Part shown: positions 46,905-59,074 of the stretch, one piece after another
Layout: every line of letters starts with the position of its first letter
Numbering within the stretch: the stretch's first letter is position 1
Made by a program: the position numbers and the translations under genes
NCBI RefSeq assembly: GCF_027943255.1
Contig: NC_072895.1
Span: forward strand, 72,356,001 to 72,420,000
From: Anastrepha obliqua
Lineage: Eukaryota; Arthropoda; Insecta; Diptera; Tephritidae
Length of the DNA stretch: 64,000 bases
Reading direction: 5' to 3'
The notes under the pieces: generated by a model
Told to the model about the DNA's origin: nothing
The model's database searches: none
The model's input: only the letters and a program-made list of their open reading frames with translations

Positions 46905-47640
46905 TGGATTTTTATTTACTGAAAAGAAAATATTTTTAATTAAACAGACGAACAAAAATTGTATTTGGCTTTGCTTCATTTTCTCTTTTTTAACTCTTGC
47001 CCAAATATTTTTAATAGAGTTCAAGCAACTGTAAAGTACAATTCAACATTTCAATTATATTTTTCTGTGTCCATTCTACACATCGTCGGCGACAATTCTT
47101 GGGATCATTGCCTTCTTGTTAGAGCTAATGTTGGCTAATTCTTCCATATATTTTCTCATTAGCATTATTACCAAATGCTTTTTGGTGAAATTTATTCATA
47201 AAACCTGTATTCAAATTGAAGGTAAACACAAATAAACGGCCAAATCTTTTTTCGGAGGAGCAGCCCCAAACATGAACATTAACAAGGTGCTTAACAGTTC
47301 GTTGAAGTTGTCGACTATCAGCAGTGTACCAGGACTGACGTAAGCAACTATTCGCCTAAAAGGAAGATGCATACGCGAATATTACGATTGCGCAATTCAT
47401 ATTTTTTCAGTGCGCGATTATGTGAGCACCGGTTTTTTTAATACCTTCCGGAATTTTAGGTCTTCAGCTTCACGCCAAGATCGACTTTATCACAAACAAA
47501 TTAATCATCTTTTGATTTTGCTTTGGAAAGGTATATTATATTTTTTTGCCTCATCCGCGGAAGCCGTCATTCCATTTACATTCATATATTTATGAGCTTC
47601 CTAAATTTCTCATAAAAACTAACAAATTGCACAACCCTTA
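46905..47640 (-). pseudogene. Degenerate Tc1-like transposase
   Basis: Minus-strand fragments in order are KHLVNVHVWGCSSEKRFGRL (47290-47230, the VKHxxSVxVWGCFS block), FNLNTGFMNKFHQK, NDPKNCRRRCVEWTQKN (the QxDNDPKH...CxEW block with the first catalytic context damaged), and SLNSIKNIWARVKKEKMK near 47010-46960. The last corresponds to SPDLNPIENxWAxxK with the catalytic Glu changed to Lys. Frameshifts and stops are frequent. The N-terminal DNA-binding part is not recognisable and no terminal repeats were found. Confidence 0.7.
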
Positions 47641-49810
47641 CTGTGAAAATCATACAAAATTAGCAGTACAGTCGTAGACTTGGTAAGAAGTACACAAAAA
47701 TGCGTTTGCAAATTTTCAAAAACCCTTAAATTCTCAACTTGTTCATAGAAAAACAATTTGGCATTTAATGTTTTAATATATCGTTGAAAAAAGAAAAACT
47801 GTTTGCATTTTTAAGTCCATAATGGCTTTTGCAGAAATGGTTTCAATATTTAGAACAAATTCACAATCAGTCGGGATTTTACTCAATTTTTTTATGTTTG
47901 GTAACTTTTAACTTTGTTCGCTTTTATAATTTTATAAAGCATTTAAATTCAAGTCATTTCTGTAGGGCAAGTTTTATTTTAAATGAAATTATAAGAAAAT
48001 AGGAGGAATAAGAAATTCTTAACGACAATGAGGATTCTAAGTGTCATTCAAAATTTTCTAACACTTCAAACTCTCAACATGACTACGATCTCTAATAGAT
48101 CACATAAAAAGTTGGTGTAATTTTTTTTGACTTTGTAGCACAGTAAATAAAATATTCTATTCAAATAGGTAGAGCTATCGAGGATAAACTAATGAACAAA
48201 CCGAAAACGCAAGTGGCAAACCATAAACAAAATTTCTGAAATCTAGACTTGAATTTCCAAACGCTGGATGGATCGCCCTATACACATTTGTTTGTGTATT
48301 TTTTAAATAGGTCGCTTAAAGTAATGAGTCAATATGAATAATTAATAAAGGAATAATAATAATTATTAATGACAATTATAGTTATTTTGTGTGCTAAATT
48401 GTATACAATTACTTAACTATTTAATTATATATTTTATTAAATAGGTTATTTGGTCCACAAACTGAAGTACGAGTATATCACTAATTTATTTGTTGTTCAT
48501 AGCAGCTACTTGTTGTGCTTAAATTAGTTTTGACCAATTTTGGATCAAATGATGTTTTTAATATGGCTGCTAAGACTTTAGTTGTTAGTATTGTTAATTA
48601 GCGGCTTATAAAGATACTTGATTTTCATACCTACATATACATATATGCATACATATACAAGTTTATATACTCGTATGCATATGTACATTGAGCTGCTTAT
48701 AAAAACTGTGTTGTTTTTCCAAGCGGTGCCTTTTATGATATTCATTAATTTATTCTTGCGCAACACAGAGTTCTTCGCAAGCTGGACTATGTTGAAGATG
48801 CGTTCAAAAATCTGCTTAATTGACTTCTACCATCTAATGATAGTCACTACAAAAACTCTTCCAATATATAAATTTTTTTGTGAAAACCTCAATTTTTATA
48901 GGTATTTTCAAAGCAATCTGTTAGTTAAAGTATTCTAGCGGAAGTCATAAAAATTTATAAAATTTACGATTTTCTTTCATTTATGAGTGCCTTTTTTTAT
49001 GGACATGTAGATGTTATTTGTTAGTACAAATTCGTATAAAAAATTAAAACTCTAAGAAGAATAATTTTAGAATTTACGTCAAAATAGGGTTGGTGCATTT
49101 ATGTATTCAGTTCGCTCGCTAGAAAACGAAATATTCCATGGTTTAATAGTTAAATTTTAAATCGATTCCACAAGACCTACTATATAAATGAGAGACTATA
49201 CGCTAAATTTGCGAAACTATTTTTCATTCTAAAACAAAAGCCTTGTTGAAGCCGAATATTCTCATGACAACTTTTATGACCGAGACAATTCGAACCGCAG
49301 GTTCAATGGCCTGCTTGATGCGTTTAGTTAGTTGAAGAAACTGAAAACAATAAAACTGTGAGGCATTTAAAATTATTTTTGATAGCTCCAGACCGAAGTT
49401 AATGTCATATGCCCAGGAAGAGACCAAACTATATACCTATCATAAGTGGGCATTAGGATGGTCCAAGAATTTATGGACAAAAGAATTAGACACCTTTTTT
49501 TTATATTTGCCTGTGACACCAACGCAACCATTGTTTTCTAATAGGGAAAACCACTTTTCCGTAAAGTTGGTATAAAATGTTACCGATCGTTATGAGATGA
49601 ATATTTTTGTCTTTTTAAATTTTAAAACATGTTTAAGTTTTGTAGGGCTTTTGGCATTATACGTATATTACTATTTCACCAATGCGCTCTGCGACCAAAA
49701 TAAAAATATGTGCTAAGCATGCCTATATTTTAAGACTTTTTAAAAGCTTAATACATTCTGGGGTTTATTGTAATGGGCAATATGGCCTGTAAAGCAACCA
49801 GTTGAAAGTT
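47641..49810. other. Gene-free AT-rich DNA
   Basis: No recognised gene, repeat or RNA over 2.2 kb. Confidence 0.5.
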
Positions 49811-50850
49811 TTAAGTCTCCTCTGCTGAGCAAAAGTAGCTTATCAGAAATTTATCTATCCGGCGTAAGGGATTATTTCGCTTGTCGCTGGTCGATAGAAT
49901 TTTGCTAGTGTTCAACAAATTTCTTCTCTTCCTACTTCCTAAGAAAGTCGTTAATGTGGCCCTTTGTAAGTCTACCGATAAACTGAACTTTCTTGACATG
50001 TTAGAAAACTGCAATACAGTGTTAATGGTTATTGATCATTTAGCTAAAAAAGGGGCAAACATGGCATCCGTTGATTTCCGCTCCTGTTCTACCATCTTCT
50101 AATTTCAACCCATCAGTTAACCATAACTGGAAGCCAGGTTTTAAATTGATAAATTTATTTCTCCAAGCCATACTTTTATTAATAAAAACTTGAAGGGAAT
50201 GGGCTTGGGTGATAATGTATCAACCCTGTGAAGAATAGGATTATTACGAAAGTCTTCTAAGGTTTTGAATGTCCTTTCGTATCCCTACTTTTTACATCGG
50301 AAATGCCTTTTAATCTGAAAGCGCTCAAACGATATTCTTTTTCAAGTAAAATGAAAAGCCGTGGTATGCAAAAGAGCACGCCTAATGCATCAGTTGGGTT
50401 GTTTTCATTGATCCGCTTATATTGACACAGACAAGACAGTACAATTTGTTGAGTTCATTTTCCAGTTAAACAATTGTAGTGAATGTCCAGTAAGTATTGT
50501 TCCCAAGTTTATTCAAAAATACCTTTACCGGCAAATAATTCTCTTGCGGCTTTGGCAGCAACTTTCTGAAGATGAGAGTTCCAAGTTGACGCTTTATTAA
50601 AATTGATGCAGATAGTTTGCTTCTGTGGAAAGTTGATTCATTTAGGGCATGGCATTTGAGGTTGATCTTCTTTTTCGTAGTAAACGGCACCAGCGCAATT
50701 TCGATGGTTTAATAAAGAGCCTTTTGCCGGATCACCATTTATTTACAATATTACACTAAGGGCTTGCTGCATGCGGTCAGAAATGGTTTCCTCTTGCCAG
50801 CCTACTATATATATTATCAGGTCACCAGCATAAAAGAGGTAAGAGAGCAC
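49811..50850 (-). pseudogene. LINE reverse transcriptase and RNase H relic
   Basis: Starting at 50850 on the minus strand the sequence reads YAGDLIIYIVGWQEETISD then RMQQALSVI, the YADDL block with one Asp changed to Gly. It continues PFTTKKKINLKCHALNEST (the KTELVLFTxKxKI block), RVDTLSPKPIPF (the linker) and TDGLKLEDGRTGAEI near 50110, which resembles the start of an RNase H domain (TDGSKxExGxGxG). The trailing frame down to 49811 may be the rest of RNase H but is unclear. The order fits I- or R1-like LINEs. Several stops and frameshifts make it non-functional. Confidence 0.7.
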
Positions 50851-51714
50851 TTTTGATTATATGTATGATTTAGATAATTGTTCGGGTTTTTTTCACTACT
50901 TTTGATTAAAATACAACCTTTACTTTTGCCCATTTCATAGGTACATATATATCTTACCAATAAAGTTACTTTACATAGTCTGGACAAAGTAGGGGCAATA
51001 TATTGGTTACCCCGTTGCAAACGGCAATGGGATACCCCATTAGCTTATTTGACAGGCTTAAGCCCACCTTTTCAATAGAAGTGATCAGCTCTAGCGCCAT
51101 CAGAGACCCATATGGAAAGTAATACTCAGGGCATAATTTTTAGACCATTTTTGAAACAGTCTAAAATGAGTACATAAGAGAGAACGAAAATTCTAGCATC
51201 AGTACCATAACTCGGCTCCCTAACTTTTTTTAACTAAAAATAATAAATAAATTGCAAGAATAGATTCATCTCAAAAATACTTACATATCTGAACTTTTTA
51301 AAATAGCGTTGCCACACAATTTTTAAGGAAAAAATTAATTTTAATTAATAACAAACTTTAATTAGAAGGCGAAAATGGTAAACAGCAGTACAGATGAGTT
51401 AAGTATTAGGATGCGAGTATTCTAAAATCGGTAGTGGTTTTCGCCATAATAATAATTTGTGTGATCCCTACATCCTAATACCTAATTCATTTGTATTGTT
51501 ATTTATGAATTCCATCATAAGAGCTAGGTGACAACACCAGGCTCAAATTATTTCAATTAAAGCTTTTTTCATTATTTTCGGCACATTTGCGACTGTTTCT
51601 CCCTTGGTTGTTCTTGAGTAAGCAGCTCAAGCAATTTGTACATTTATGTTGTTTACAGAAAGCACTTCAATAAATACACACATATGTACTTTTACTTATA
51701 CTACTACATCCATA
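50851..51714. other. Gene-free AT-rich DNA with an imperfect hairpin
   Basis: No coding sequence. Bases 51390-51413 and 51471-51494 are inverted repeats matching at 21 of 24 positions (ACARATGARTTARGTATTAG then GATG), which would form a hairpin; no target duplication was seen. Confidence 0.5.
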
Positions 51715-52135
51715 AAGTCCCGGGAATGTTTAAAAAAAACAAAACAGAGTTAAATTTCAGGCAAATTTATTTTATCTCCTTCAAAATATGACCCGTCTGA
51801 AGTAACAACATGTGCCAAGGTTTAACCCAGTCCTCCATGCACCCCTGGTAGGCCGACGAAGGGGTAGCCTTCAGCTCCCTCGTCGCATTCTTTTTGATCT
51901 CCACTATCGACTCAAATCACCTTCCGAAGTGGTAACTTCAACTTGGGAAACAAAAAGAAGTCGCACGGGGTCATATCAGTTGAATACGGTGCTTGCACGA
52001 TGGTATTTACTTGGTATTTAGTCAAATAATCCAGTACAATTTGACTCGGTGCGATGGCGCGTTACATCATGCAAAATCCAAGAATTGTTTGCCCACATTT
52101 CCGGCCGTTTGCCGTTTGCAAGAATCAAGTCTAGT
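51715..52135 (-). pseudogene. Degenerate mariner, C-terminal half
   Basis: Next to TA at 51713-51714 the end reads AAGTCCCGGGAATGTTT, a mariner-like 3' end. On the minus strand, shifted fragments read RPEMWANNSWILHDV (normally RPxLWxxNSWILHHDN, the second Asp block), VRLLFVSQVE and later CCYFRRVIF in the place of GGDYFEGDKI. Nucleotides between are consistent with an extremely decayed copy. No open frame of useful length remains. Confidence 0.55.
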
Positions 52136-52400
52136 TTTCACGTTATTCACCTGATTTAGCTCTCTGTGACTTTCAACTGTTTTCCAAAGTCAGGGGAACC
52201 GCTGTGAATCTATTGAATAGGTAAAACATAAGTTTCTGCTCACTTTCATGGCTATACCGGGAAACGACTTTTCGACATGCTTCGAGAAATGGAAAACAAT
52301 TTTGGCATAAGTGCATTACATATATCAGTGGGTAGCTCGTTGGAATAGGACGAAATTTATTTGGAGGAATGGTTAAAGATTTTTCATTTTATAAAAAAAT
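52136..52400 (+). pseudogene. Second mariner fragment, opposite strand
   Basis: The plus strand reads YSPDLALCDFQLFSKVRG near 52144-52200, the third catalytic block of DD34D mariners (YSPDLAPCDFFLF). It is followed by a poorly preserved C-terminal part (FDMLREMENNFG). It points away from the relic at 51715-52135, so two mariner pieces lie in opposite orientation here. Confidence 0.6.
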
Positions 52401-54136
52401 GTACATAATTTTTTGGGCACATTCGCCAAACCAATCTCAACTTAACTGTACCTATATTTATGATTAGCCGACTTCCTGTGCATTTCGGGTTAAGGCCAAC
52501 TTGCAGGCTACAATTAGCAATAACAACATCTAAATGATCGCAAATTAACCCGGTAATTAAGTCAGCTTAAATGAAGATTTTCCAACAGTAGTATAAGTAA
52601 GCGTGTCAATTTTTGTAGATATTTTATGGATGCGTATTTATAGAATTAAAAAAATATATAGTACATCAATGAACAACAGTATGTCGTTTACATGTAAGTA
52701 CATCCACGCATACATACTTATACATATGCATTTATGTACATTCACTTATGCGCATTAGCTTGGCAATTTCCATTGCTGCACATGCGACAGCCTCCGTTAG
52801 ACCAACTTTCAGCGGCTAATTGCGCCCGGCAGCGTGCAGCTGACTCACATAAAATTTACTACAACCACCAACAAACAACCATAATCACCATTGCCACCAC
52901 AATCGCCTACTACTACAATTGGCTGTGCAACAGGCGATGATTGCGGTTTGTCAGTGATCGTGAAAATTTGTGGTTACATTTACGTTGAGTTTGGCGCAAG
53001 TGTGTTGTCGTTGTAAATGTCTCTAAGTCACCACTTCACCAAGTGCAAGTGCATATACGCGAGTATGTAATATAATTTGTATTTGTTTTTTCTTTTTCAA
53101 CCACACACTACACATAAACATATGCTCATATATGTACACACGTGTTAATTCATTGGCTGCCACTTGCAACAAACTGCATACCAAAGGCCAAAACACACAC
53201 AAGCAAGCATTAAAAAAAAACTTGAAATTCTCACAATTTACTGACAATGGCTTTAATATTATATTTATTTAGTTGGCGATTCGATCGGTGCGTCGATCAT
53301 TTGGTCAACCAGTAGCTGCGGCCAAAACGTCTGCTTGATTTCATGTGTTAGCCTTTGGCTTTAAACATTTTTGACACATTATGCTTGGTATTTGAAGTAT
53401 TTCTACACATTTATACCTTAACGTTTATTCGTATGTATGTGTATGCTGTCATACACATTTATGTGCGCTTTGTGTGGCGCATACGGAAATAGGAAACTAT
53501 TTAAGCTATGCTTTGTGCTCACGCCACGGCTGGCTGTAGCCTGGCTGCTTGGAGTTTTGATGGAAATGCACAGGATTTGCAGTGATGCCTCGATCGGGGA
53601 CACATTTATTTTATTATTAGAGCATTTTGTATTTGCACACCTCTTAACCAAAGTGAGAAATACTAAATTTCATTACACTTTGATTGAAGTTTTTGGCGGT
53701 CAATTTGAGGTTTCTATTCAACGCTCAGTTTCAAGTGCTATGGTAGTAAAATTAAATGAAGTTGAATAATTAAAAACTAAATAAATATACTAATGACTCG
53801 AGATGCTCATTGTATAAATTTTCCAGTCGTCATGAACATCACCGTTGGCATCACCGCGGACCGGTCAACACAATTCATATGAGTATCAGTTCTTTGCTGA
53901 AATTGCTGCTCAAATTACCGCTATAAAACTAAAATTATTTGTCATAATATACACCCACATAAGTAGTAAAATAATTCTCTTTGAAGGTAACTCAACCAAT
54001 CGGACAATCATATGTCACGAAAAATATATACATACTTACAAGTACATAGAAGAACACTGTGATTGTTTAAAACACGAAATTTGACCCACCTAAGGTAAAT
54101 ATTTATGAGATTTTTTTTATAGAAAGTAATTTTTGT
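52401..54136. other. Gene-free DNA
   Basis: No recognised gene. The 110-codon frame at 53437-53769 has no known motif and is overlapped by an opposite-strand frame. Confidence 0.45.
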
Positions 54137-54292
54137 TGCCGTTGCCGAATAGGTTTGTGTGGGGTTACTACTCAGTAGAACCCGGGTTTGAAATTCAATT
54201 TATAGAAAAAATCTTTTCTAATATCGGTCGCTCCTCAACAAGCAATGACAAACATCTGGGTGTATTTCTGCGATGAAAAAGCTCCTCAATAT
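54137..54292 (+). mobile_element. Diverged SINE 5' half
   Basis: Head GTTGCCGTTGCCGAATAGGT, B-box position CCCGGGTTTGAAATTC, then TCTAATATCGGTCGCTCCTC and GATGAAAAAGCTCCTCAAT follow the SINE order with many substitutions. The 3' half is missing. It may be a separate subfamily. Confidence 0.65.
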
Positions 54293-54360
54293 GAATTTCA
54301 AAAATATTTTTTAAAAGGTAGTAATTTTTCTTTCAAAAATCTACCCCTCTAGCTCATATA

Positions 54361-55603
54361 TTAGGTGCGCAACTAAGTTCTCGCTGTTTTTTTTTTTTTT
54401 TTGATGAAAATACAACTTTATTATTAAAAAAATGGTTACAAGTGAATCATTGAAAGTATTGCCCATTGCTGGCTTCTACTTTTCCCATCTTTTTGGTAGA
54501 TCTCGTATACCACCGTCGTGGTAAAACTGTTTTTTGATGTCTTCATATGAATGGAACTGCTGGTCAGCTAGACCATGTGTCATCGATCGGAACAGGTGAT
54601 AATTGGACGGCGCAAGATCTCGAGAATATGGTGGGTGGGGTAGGATTTCCCATAACAGGGTTTCCAGGCAGATTTTAACGGGTTTGGCAACCTGAGGCCG
54701 AGCGTTGTCATGCTTAGAATCACTTTTCCATGCCTCTCCCCGTTTTGCGGCCGCTTCTCGCACAGTGCTCGACTCAATCGCATCAATTGAAGTTGATACC
54801 GATCCCCAGTGATGGTTTCGCTTGGTTTTAACAGTTCATAATAAATAAATAAAACCAACTTGGTCCCACCAAATACATAGCATAGTCTTCGCAGTGTGAA
54901 TATTCGGTCGAGGCGACGATGTAGAAGCCTGATCGGGCTGTCTCCTGATTTTCTATTTGGATTGCTGTAATGAATCCATTTTTTATCACCCGTCGCGATG
55001 CGATGAAGAAAACCCTTCCTTTTTTGCCGCTGGAGCAGTGGTTCACAGGTGAAAAAAAGACGTGCAACATCCCTTGGTTTTAACTCATAACCCAAGTCCC
55101 CTATTTCTGAATCATTCCCAAAGCATGCAATCGCTTGGAAATGGATTGGCGGGTAACTTCTAATACTGAAGCAAGCTCTTCTTGCGTTTGACACGGATCC
55201 TCATTGAGCAATACCGCCAATTCAGCGTCTTCGAAGGTTTTTGGGCTTCCTTCACGCGGACGGTCGTCAACATTAAAATCACCATCTTTGAAGCGACGGA
55301 ACCAATCTCGGCACGTTGTTCACTCAAAGCAGCATCTCCATAAACTTTTTGTAGCTCTCGATGTGCTTCAGCCGCCGTTTTTTTCGACTGAAAGAGGAAA
55401 ATTAACACTTTCCGCAAATGACGATTATTCGGCACAAAATCAGACATTTTCACAAAACCAAAAGTATATGATAATAAAACAAAATCACTAATGTGTCGAA
55501 GCAGTTTGTTTGTTTGGTTTATGACGTTTAGGTTATGTTAGAATCGACTAGCACACACTGCTGACGGCATCTATTGACAGCGGGAACTTAGTTGCGCACC
55601 TAA
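54361..55603 (-). mobile_element. Full-length DD34D mariner
   Basis: The 1243-bp element has near-perfect 27-bp terminal repeats (TTAGGTGCGCAACTAAGTTC then YCGCTGT) and TA duplications at 54359-54360 and 55604-55605. The coding strand is minus. Overall size is normal for mariner, so it is complete in outline, and its ends should still be recognisable to a related transposase. The internal gene is broken. Confidence 0.92.
54447..55447 (-). pseudogene. Inactive mariner transposase (third Asp to Asn)
   Basis: The start MSDFVPNNRHLRKVLIFLF then QSKKTAAEAHRELQKVYG is the standard mariner N-terminus. Motifs in order are HRIATGDKKWIHYSNP (first catalytic Asp), KHDNARPQVAKPV (second Asp) and SRDLAPSNYHLF, where the third catalytic Asp (normally SPDLAPSDYHLF) is Asn. 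I count 34 residues between second and third sites. Frameshifts occur near 55330, 55180 and 54700 and near the end (KVEASNGQYFQ). Both the frameshifts and the Asn make it inactive. Confidence 0.88.
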
Positions 55604-55605
55604 TA

Positions 55606-57089
55606 CTATGCATGTTAAATAAGTTTTTGCTTTAATAGAACCGAACTTATGATTTTTAAAAAAGTTCCAAAAATTACGATATTCTCAAAATTTGAATATC
55701 CTCTATTATCCAAGTTAAACAAAACCTCTAAAAAATATGTATCTATTTTACTCAATAAAAAACCTTTAAAAAGTTTCAGCCGGAGAAAAATATGTCGTTC
55801 AGAAAAGTGTGCAGTTTGTAAAAGAATGTCCCATATATTTATAAAAAATCATCTTTCGGAGCATTTTTTCTAGAAGTATTTATTTATAGATTATAGAGAT
55901 ATGTATATCTCAAACGTACGCCAAATAGGACCATAAAAACGAGTTTTAGCATACATCAAACACAGCGCCACCTACCGGGGAAATTTTCTTCAAAAGCATT
56001 TATTTTTAGGCAGCTATTTACATTCCGAGTATGATCAAAATCGAAGCATGCTTACAATTTTTATATATATTTCAATCCCGTTTCGCCAACCTTCGATTAA
56101 TTGCTGCAACAACACACAATGTTGTAGTAATGAGATGAAAGGTTTGGGAGTCTATAAACAAGCAAGGAGATTTATATTTTCGAACATTAATATTTTCGAC
56201 ATTGGTTATATCAGCTAAGTTTAATACAAGTTAAATCACTTGTTCGTTGTTTTTCAATTATGGCCTTAACTTCCAATTTACAGCTATAAAGCTTAACCTC
56301 TCTAATATAAGATTAGTTTCCTTGTGCTTCAGAAAGCTTTAATATAATTTGATATCGTGTGACATATTATTATGAGGTGATGTCATATCATATGATTTCA
56401 TATCTGTGATGTCATGCCATAAACATAGTATGGCATAAGTGTAAAAGTGAGAGAATAAAATTTGAAAAAACTTGTGAAACCTTGCTAGAACGAAGATTTC
56501 AAAAGTTAAGTATTATTATTGTGTGGTTAGTGTATTGTGGTTATTGTAAACAAGGCACATAATAGAAGCGAGAATAGAAAGAAAACTGTTTTTTTTTTTT
56601 TTTTGTAAAAAAGCATCTATATTTACGTATGCATAACAGCTGGTTCAATCAAATTCACTGAGAGCCGAGTAATGGTCCGTGGAATGCGGAACCTTCTTTA
56701 ATATCTCAACCATGACATAAGGTGCCTTCGATTCCCCAAGCGTTGACGAGTAGTGAATAGGTGAAGCTACTGGCATAATAAATATATGTTGGTAGTAATG
56801 GAAAGGACCTGCCAAAAATTAAATTTGTTTGGAAGTAAGGCCACGCTCATAGAGGACAATTTTTATGGCTTAAAGGAAAGAAATCACTTAATCATTTTCA
56901 AAAATTTCTGGGTAAAACCGTTTTTTGGCCCATTTTGTTCCATAACTATAGTACTCAGTTGTGATGTTCTGTTTTGATGTAAACTTTTTAATTTTTGCAG
57001 TTGAACAAATGGCAACCTTTAAAAAATCTGTCTCATAAAACTGTCTAAAACGCTTCGTTTTTAGTAGGTATGCCAATTTAACGGAAAAT
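55606..57089. other. Gene-free AT-rich DNA
   Basis: No gene recognised. Short palindromic words (TGCCATA...TATGGCA near 56415-56435, TGATGTCAT twice near 56380-56415) occur without clear meaning. Confidence 0.45.
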
Positions 57090-57216
57090 TTTGATTCCGA
57101 GATTTCGGGATATTTCCCAGGATGCCGGAATTAATGCAAACCAGTCCCGAGATTCTCGGAACCTGAAAATCACCGGGATCTCCAGAATCCAATCACCGGG
57201 ATTGCAGATTGGAGTC
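57090..57216. repeat. Cluster of CCGGGA/TCCCGA words in both orientations
   Basis: Within about 125 bases the words TTCCGAGATTTCGGGAT, ATGCCGGAAT, GTCCCGAGATTCTCGGAAC, CACCGGGATCTCCAGAATC and CACCGGGATTGC follow each other. This short-period, two-orientation motif array is unlike the flanks. It resembles the subterminal repeat arrays of some DNA transposons, but no terminal repeat or transposase was found beside it. Confidence 0.5.
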
Positions 57217-59074
57217 CCTATTTCGTAATATTTCTGTTGATTTTAATTTTTTTAAGTTTAATGTTTGGACAGGAGGACCCCCTATTCAAAAATTAGTCTT
57301 AATCAAATGTTTCTCAAACACTTATTATATGAAATAGTAATTTAAAGGTCTTCCTCTAATTGTACTCGTAGTTGTTATCTGGTGCCATCCAGCTCATGCT
57401 AGTCCTGAAAATTATCCACCTCCCAATGAAATTCCAGCCAATCTTGGTTCATTTAACTTAAACTTAATCTAAAGGGAAATTCTTGCACTTTCGTATCTAA
57501 CTACATATGTATGCCGTTTATGCAAATAATATACATACATACATACGTACATATTTAAACGCACTTCGCTTCTGAACACCAAAACATAACAGGGATTTTC
57601 AAGTACTCTTCATAAATTTGCGAACTCAATGCGAACTGCATTATATTGGCAAGCTCATTGCCACCCAACAGATATAAATCAATAAATATATCACCTTGAG
57701 CTCTAAAATTATTATCAAATTATCAGGTGTGAAATACCAAATAAAATTTCATAGTATTAGAAAGAATGTATAAAGGAACGAGTTGAAGGAAAATAAAGCG
57801 AACAAAAATTAAATTACAATGGTAAACGACTTTCAAATTATAAATTTTTTACAACTCACTTATTTGGTAGAAAAATTTTAATCTCAATAAAGGCCAAACA
57901 AATTCAATGCAAACGCATGCGTATCACGCGTGTACACTGAGTAGAGCACGAGTACTCAGTAAGCCTCGAAAGCATCTTGCAGTGGCACAATAGCAAATCA
58001 ATAAACTCATCAATCGAGTGTGTGGCAAGCAGGCACCTTCTAAACTATCAGATATACAATGATACCAATTAATTCACTATGTTTGCAAATTGCTGCATTT
58101 TACTTTTATATGTCTTGGTTGGCAACCTTGGCTGGCTCTTTTATGTAGCGCCAAGTCAAATGAGTAATGCTTTTGAATGATGAGCGCATCCAGTGCCTTT
58201 AAATATAATTTATGGAAGTGGTGCGACACAATTATGACATTCACTTTACGACTATTTGCTTTTATTTACTTTATGCTTGTATTCTTTTTTACACCTTTAT
58301 GTTCTAGCCGTTAATGTGCTTCATACCTTTTGGTTTACTTTATTCTTTTAATTTATATTCGACACTATTTTTTTGGCTTGATTGCAAAGGAGTATGAATC
58401 GTATGTAAAAATAAACAAACATAAATGACAGAGTGAGTGACAAGTAAGCCATACGTTGGAGTATTTTACTAAGTGCGTCTTATTTACAAAAATTTTCTTA
58501 AATACAGCCTTACTCGCTAAACGATTGGATCTTGCAAAATTTTATATTTTATTTAATTTTCAGTTGAATTTGATCAATGCACCTTTCTTGATGAGCATAT
58601 TTTGGGAATGAAATATAAAACATTCAGGCAAATAATGAATGTTTATATTAAAAGCACTCGCATTATGGCAGCTGGGAGGACATACGGACAATAAATTATG
58701 CATTCTTCCTGCTAGTACTGTGGGGCAGTAAAAAAGGATCCTAGCTTCAAGTTAATATTTGCATCAAAATGCAAACTTTCATTTATTTCCCTAAAAATAT
58801 GCAAAATCTATAACTTGCAAAAGTAAATTAATAAAGATAATTTGTAACACTTAAGCCGGTAGCTAGCCCCACATCAACAGATTATGCTAGCCGATAAAAT
58901 TTCGAAGCGCTCATTCAAAAGAAAACCCTAAGCGAATAAAAGTTTCCTTTCCCTGTCCTACCTACCAGCTATATTTTCCTGTTAGATTGATAAGTGTATA
59001 TTCGAAGTTTGGAACTACAGCTACTATTGTAATGGTAGTGGAAATTGCTTTTAAAAAATTGTATCACCCAAAAA
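57217..59074. other. Gene-free AT-rich DNA
   Basis: No coding sequence recognised. A (CATA)n simple repeat occurs near 57530. Confidence 0.5.

Noticed and set aside
53437..53769. 110-codon plus-strand frame
   Set aside because: Composition and content match no family I know, an opposite frame overlaps it, and there is no sign of a neighbouring exon.
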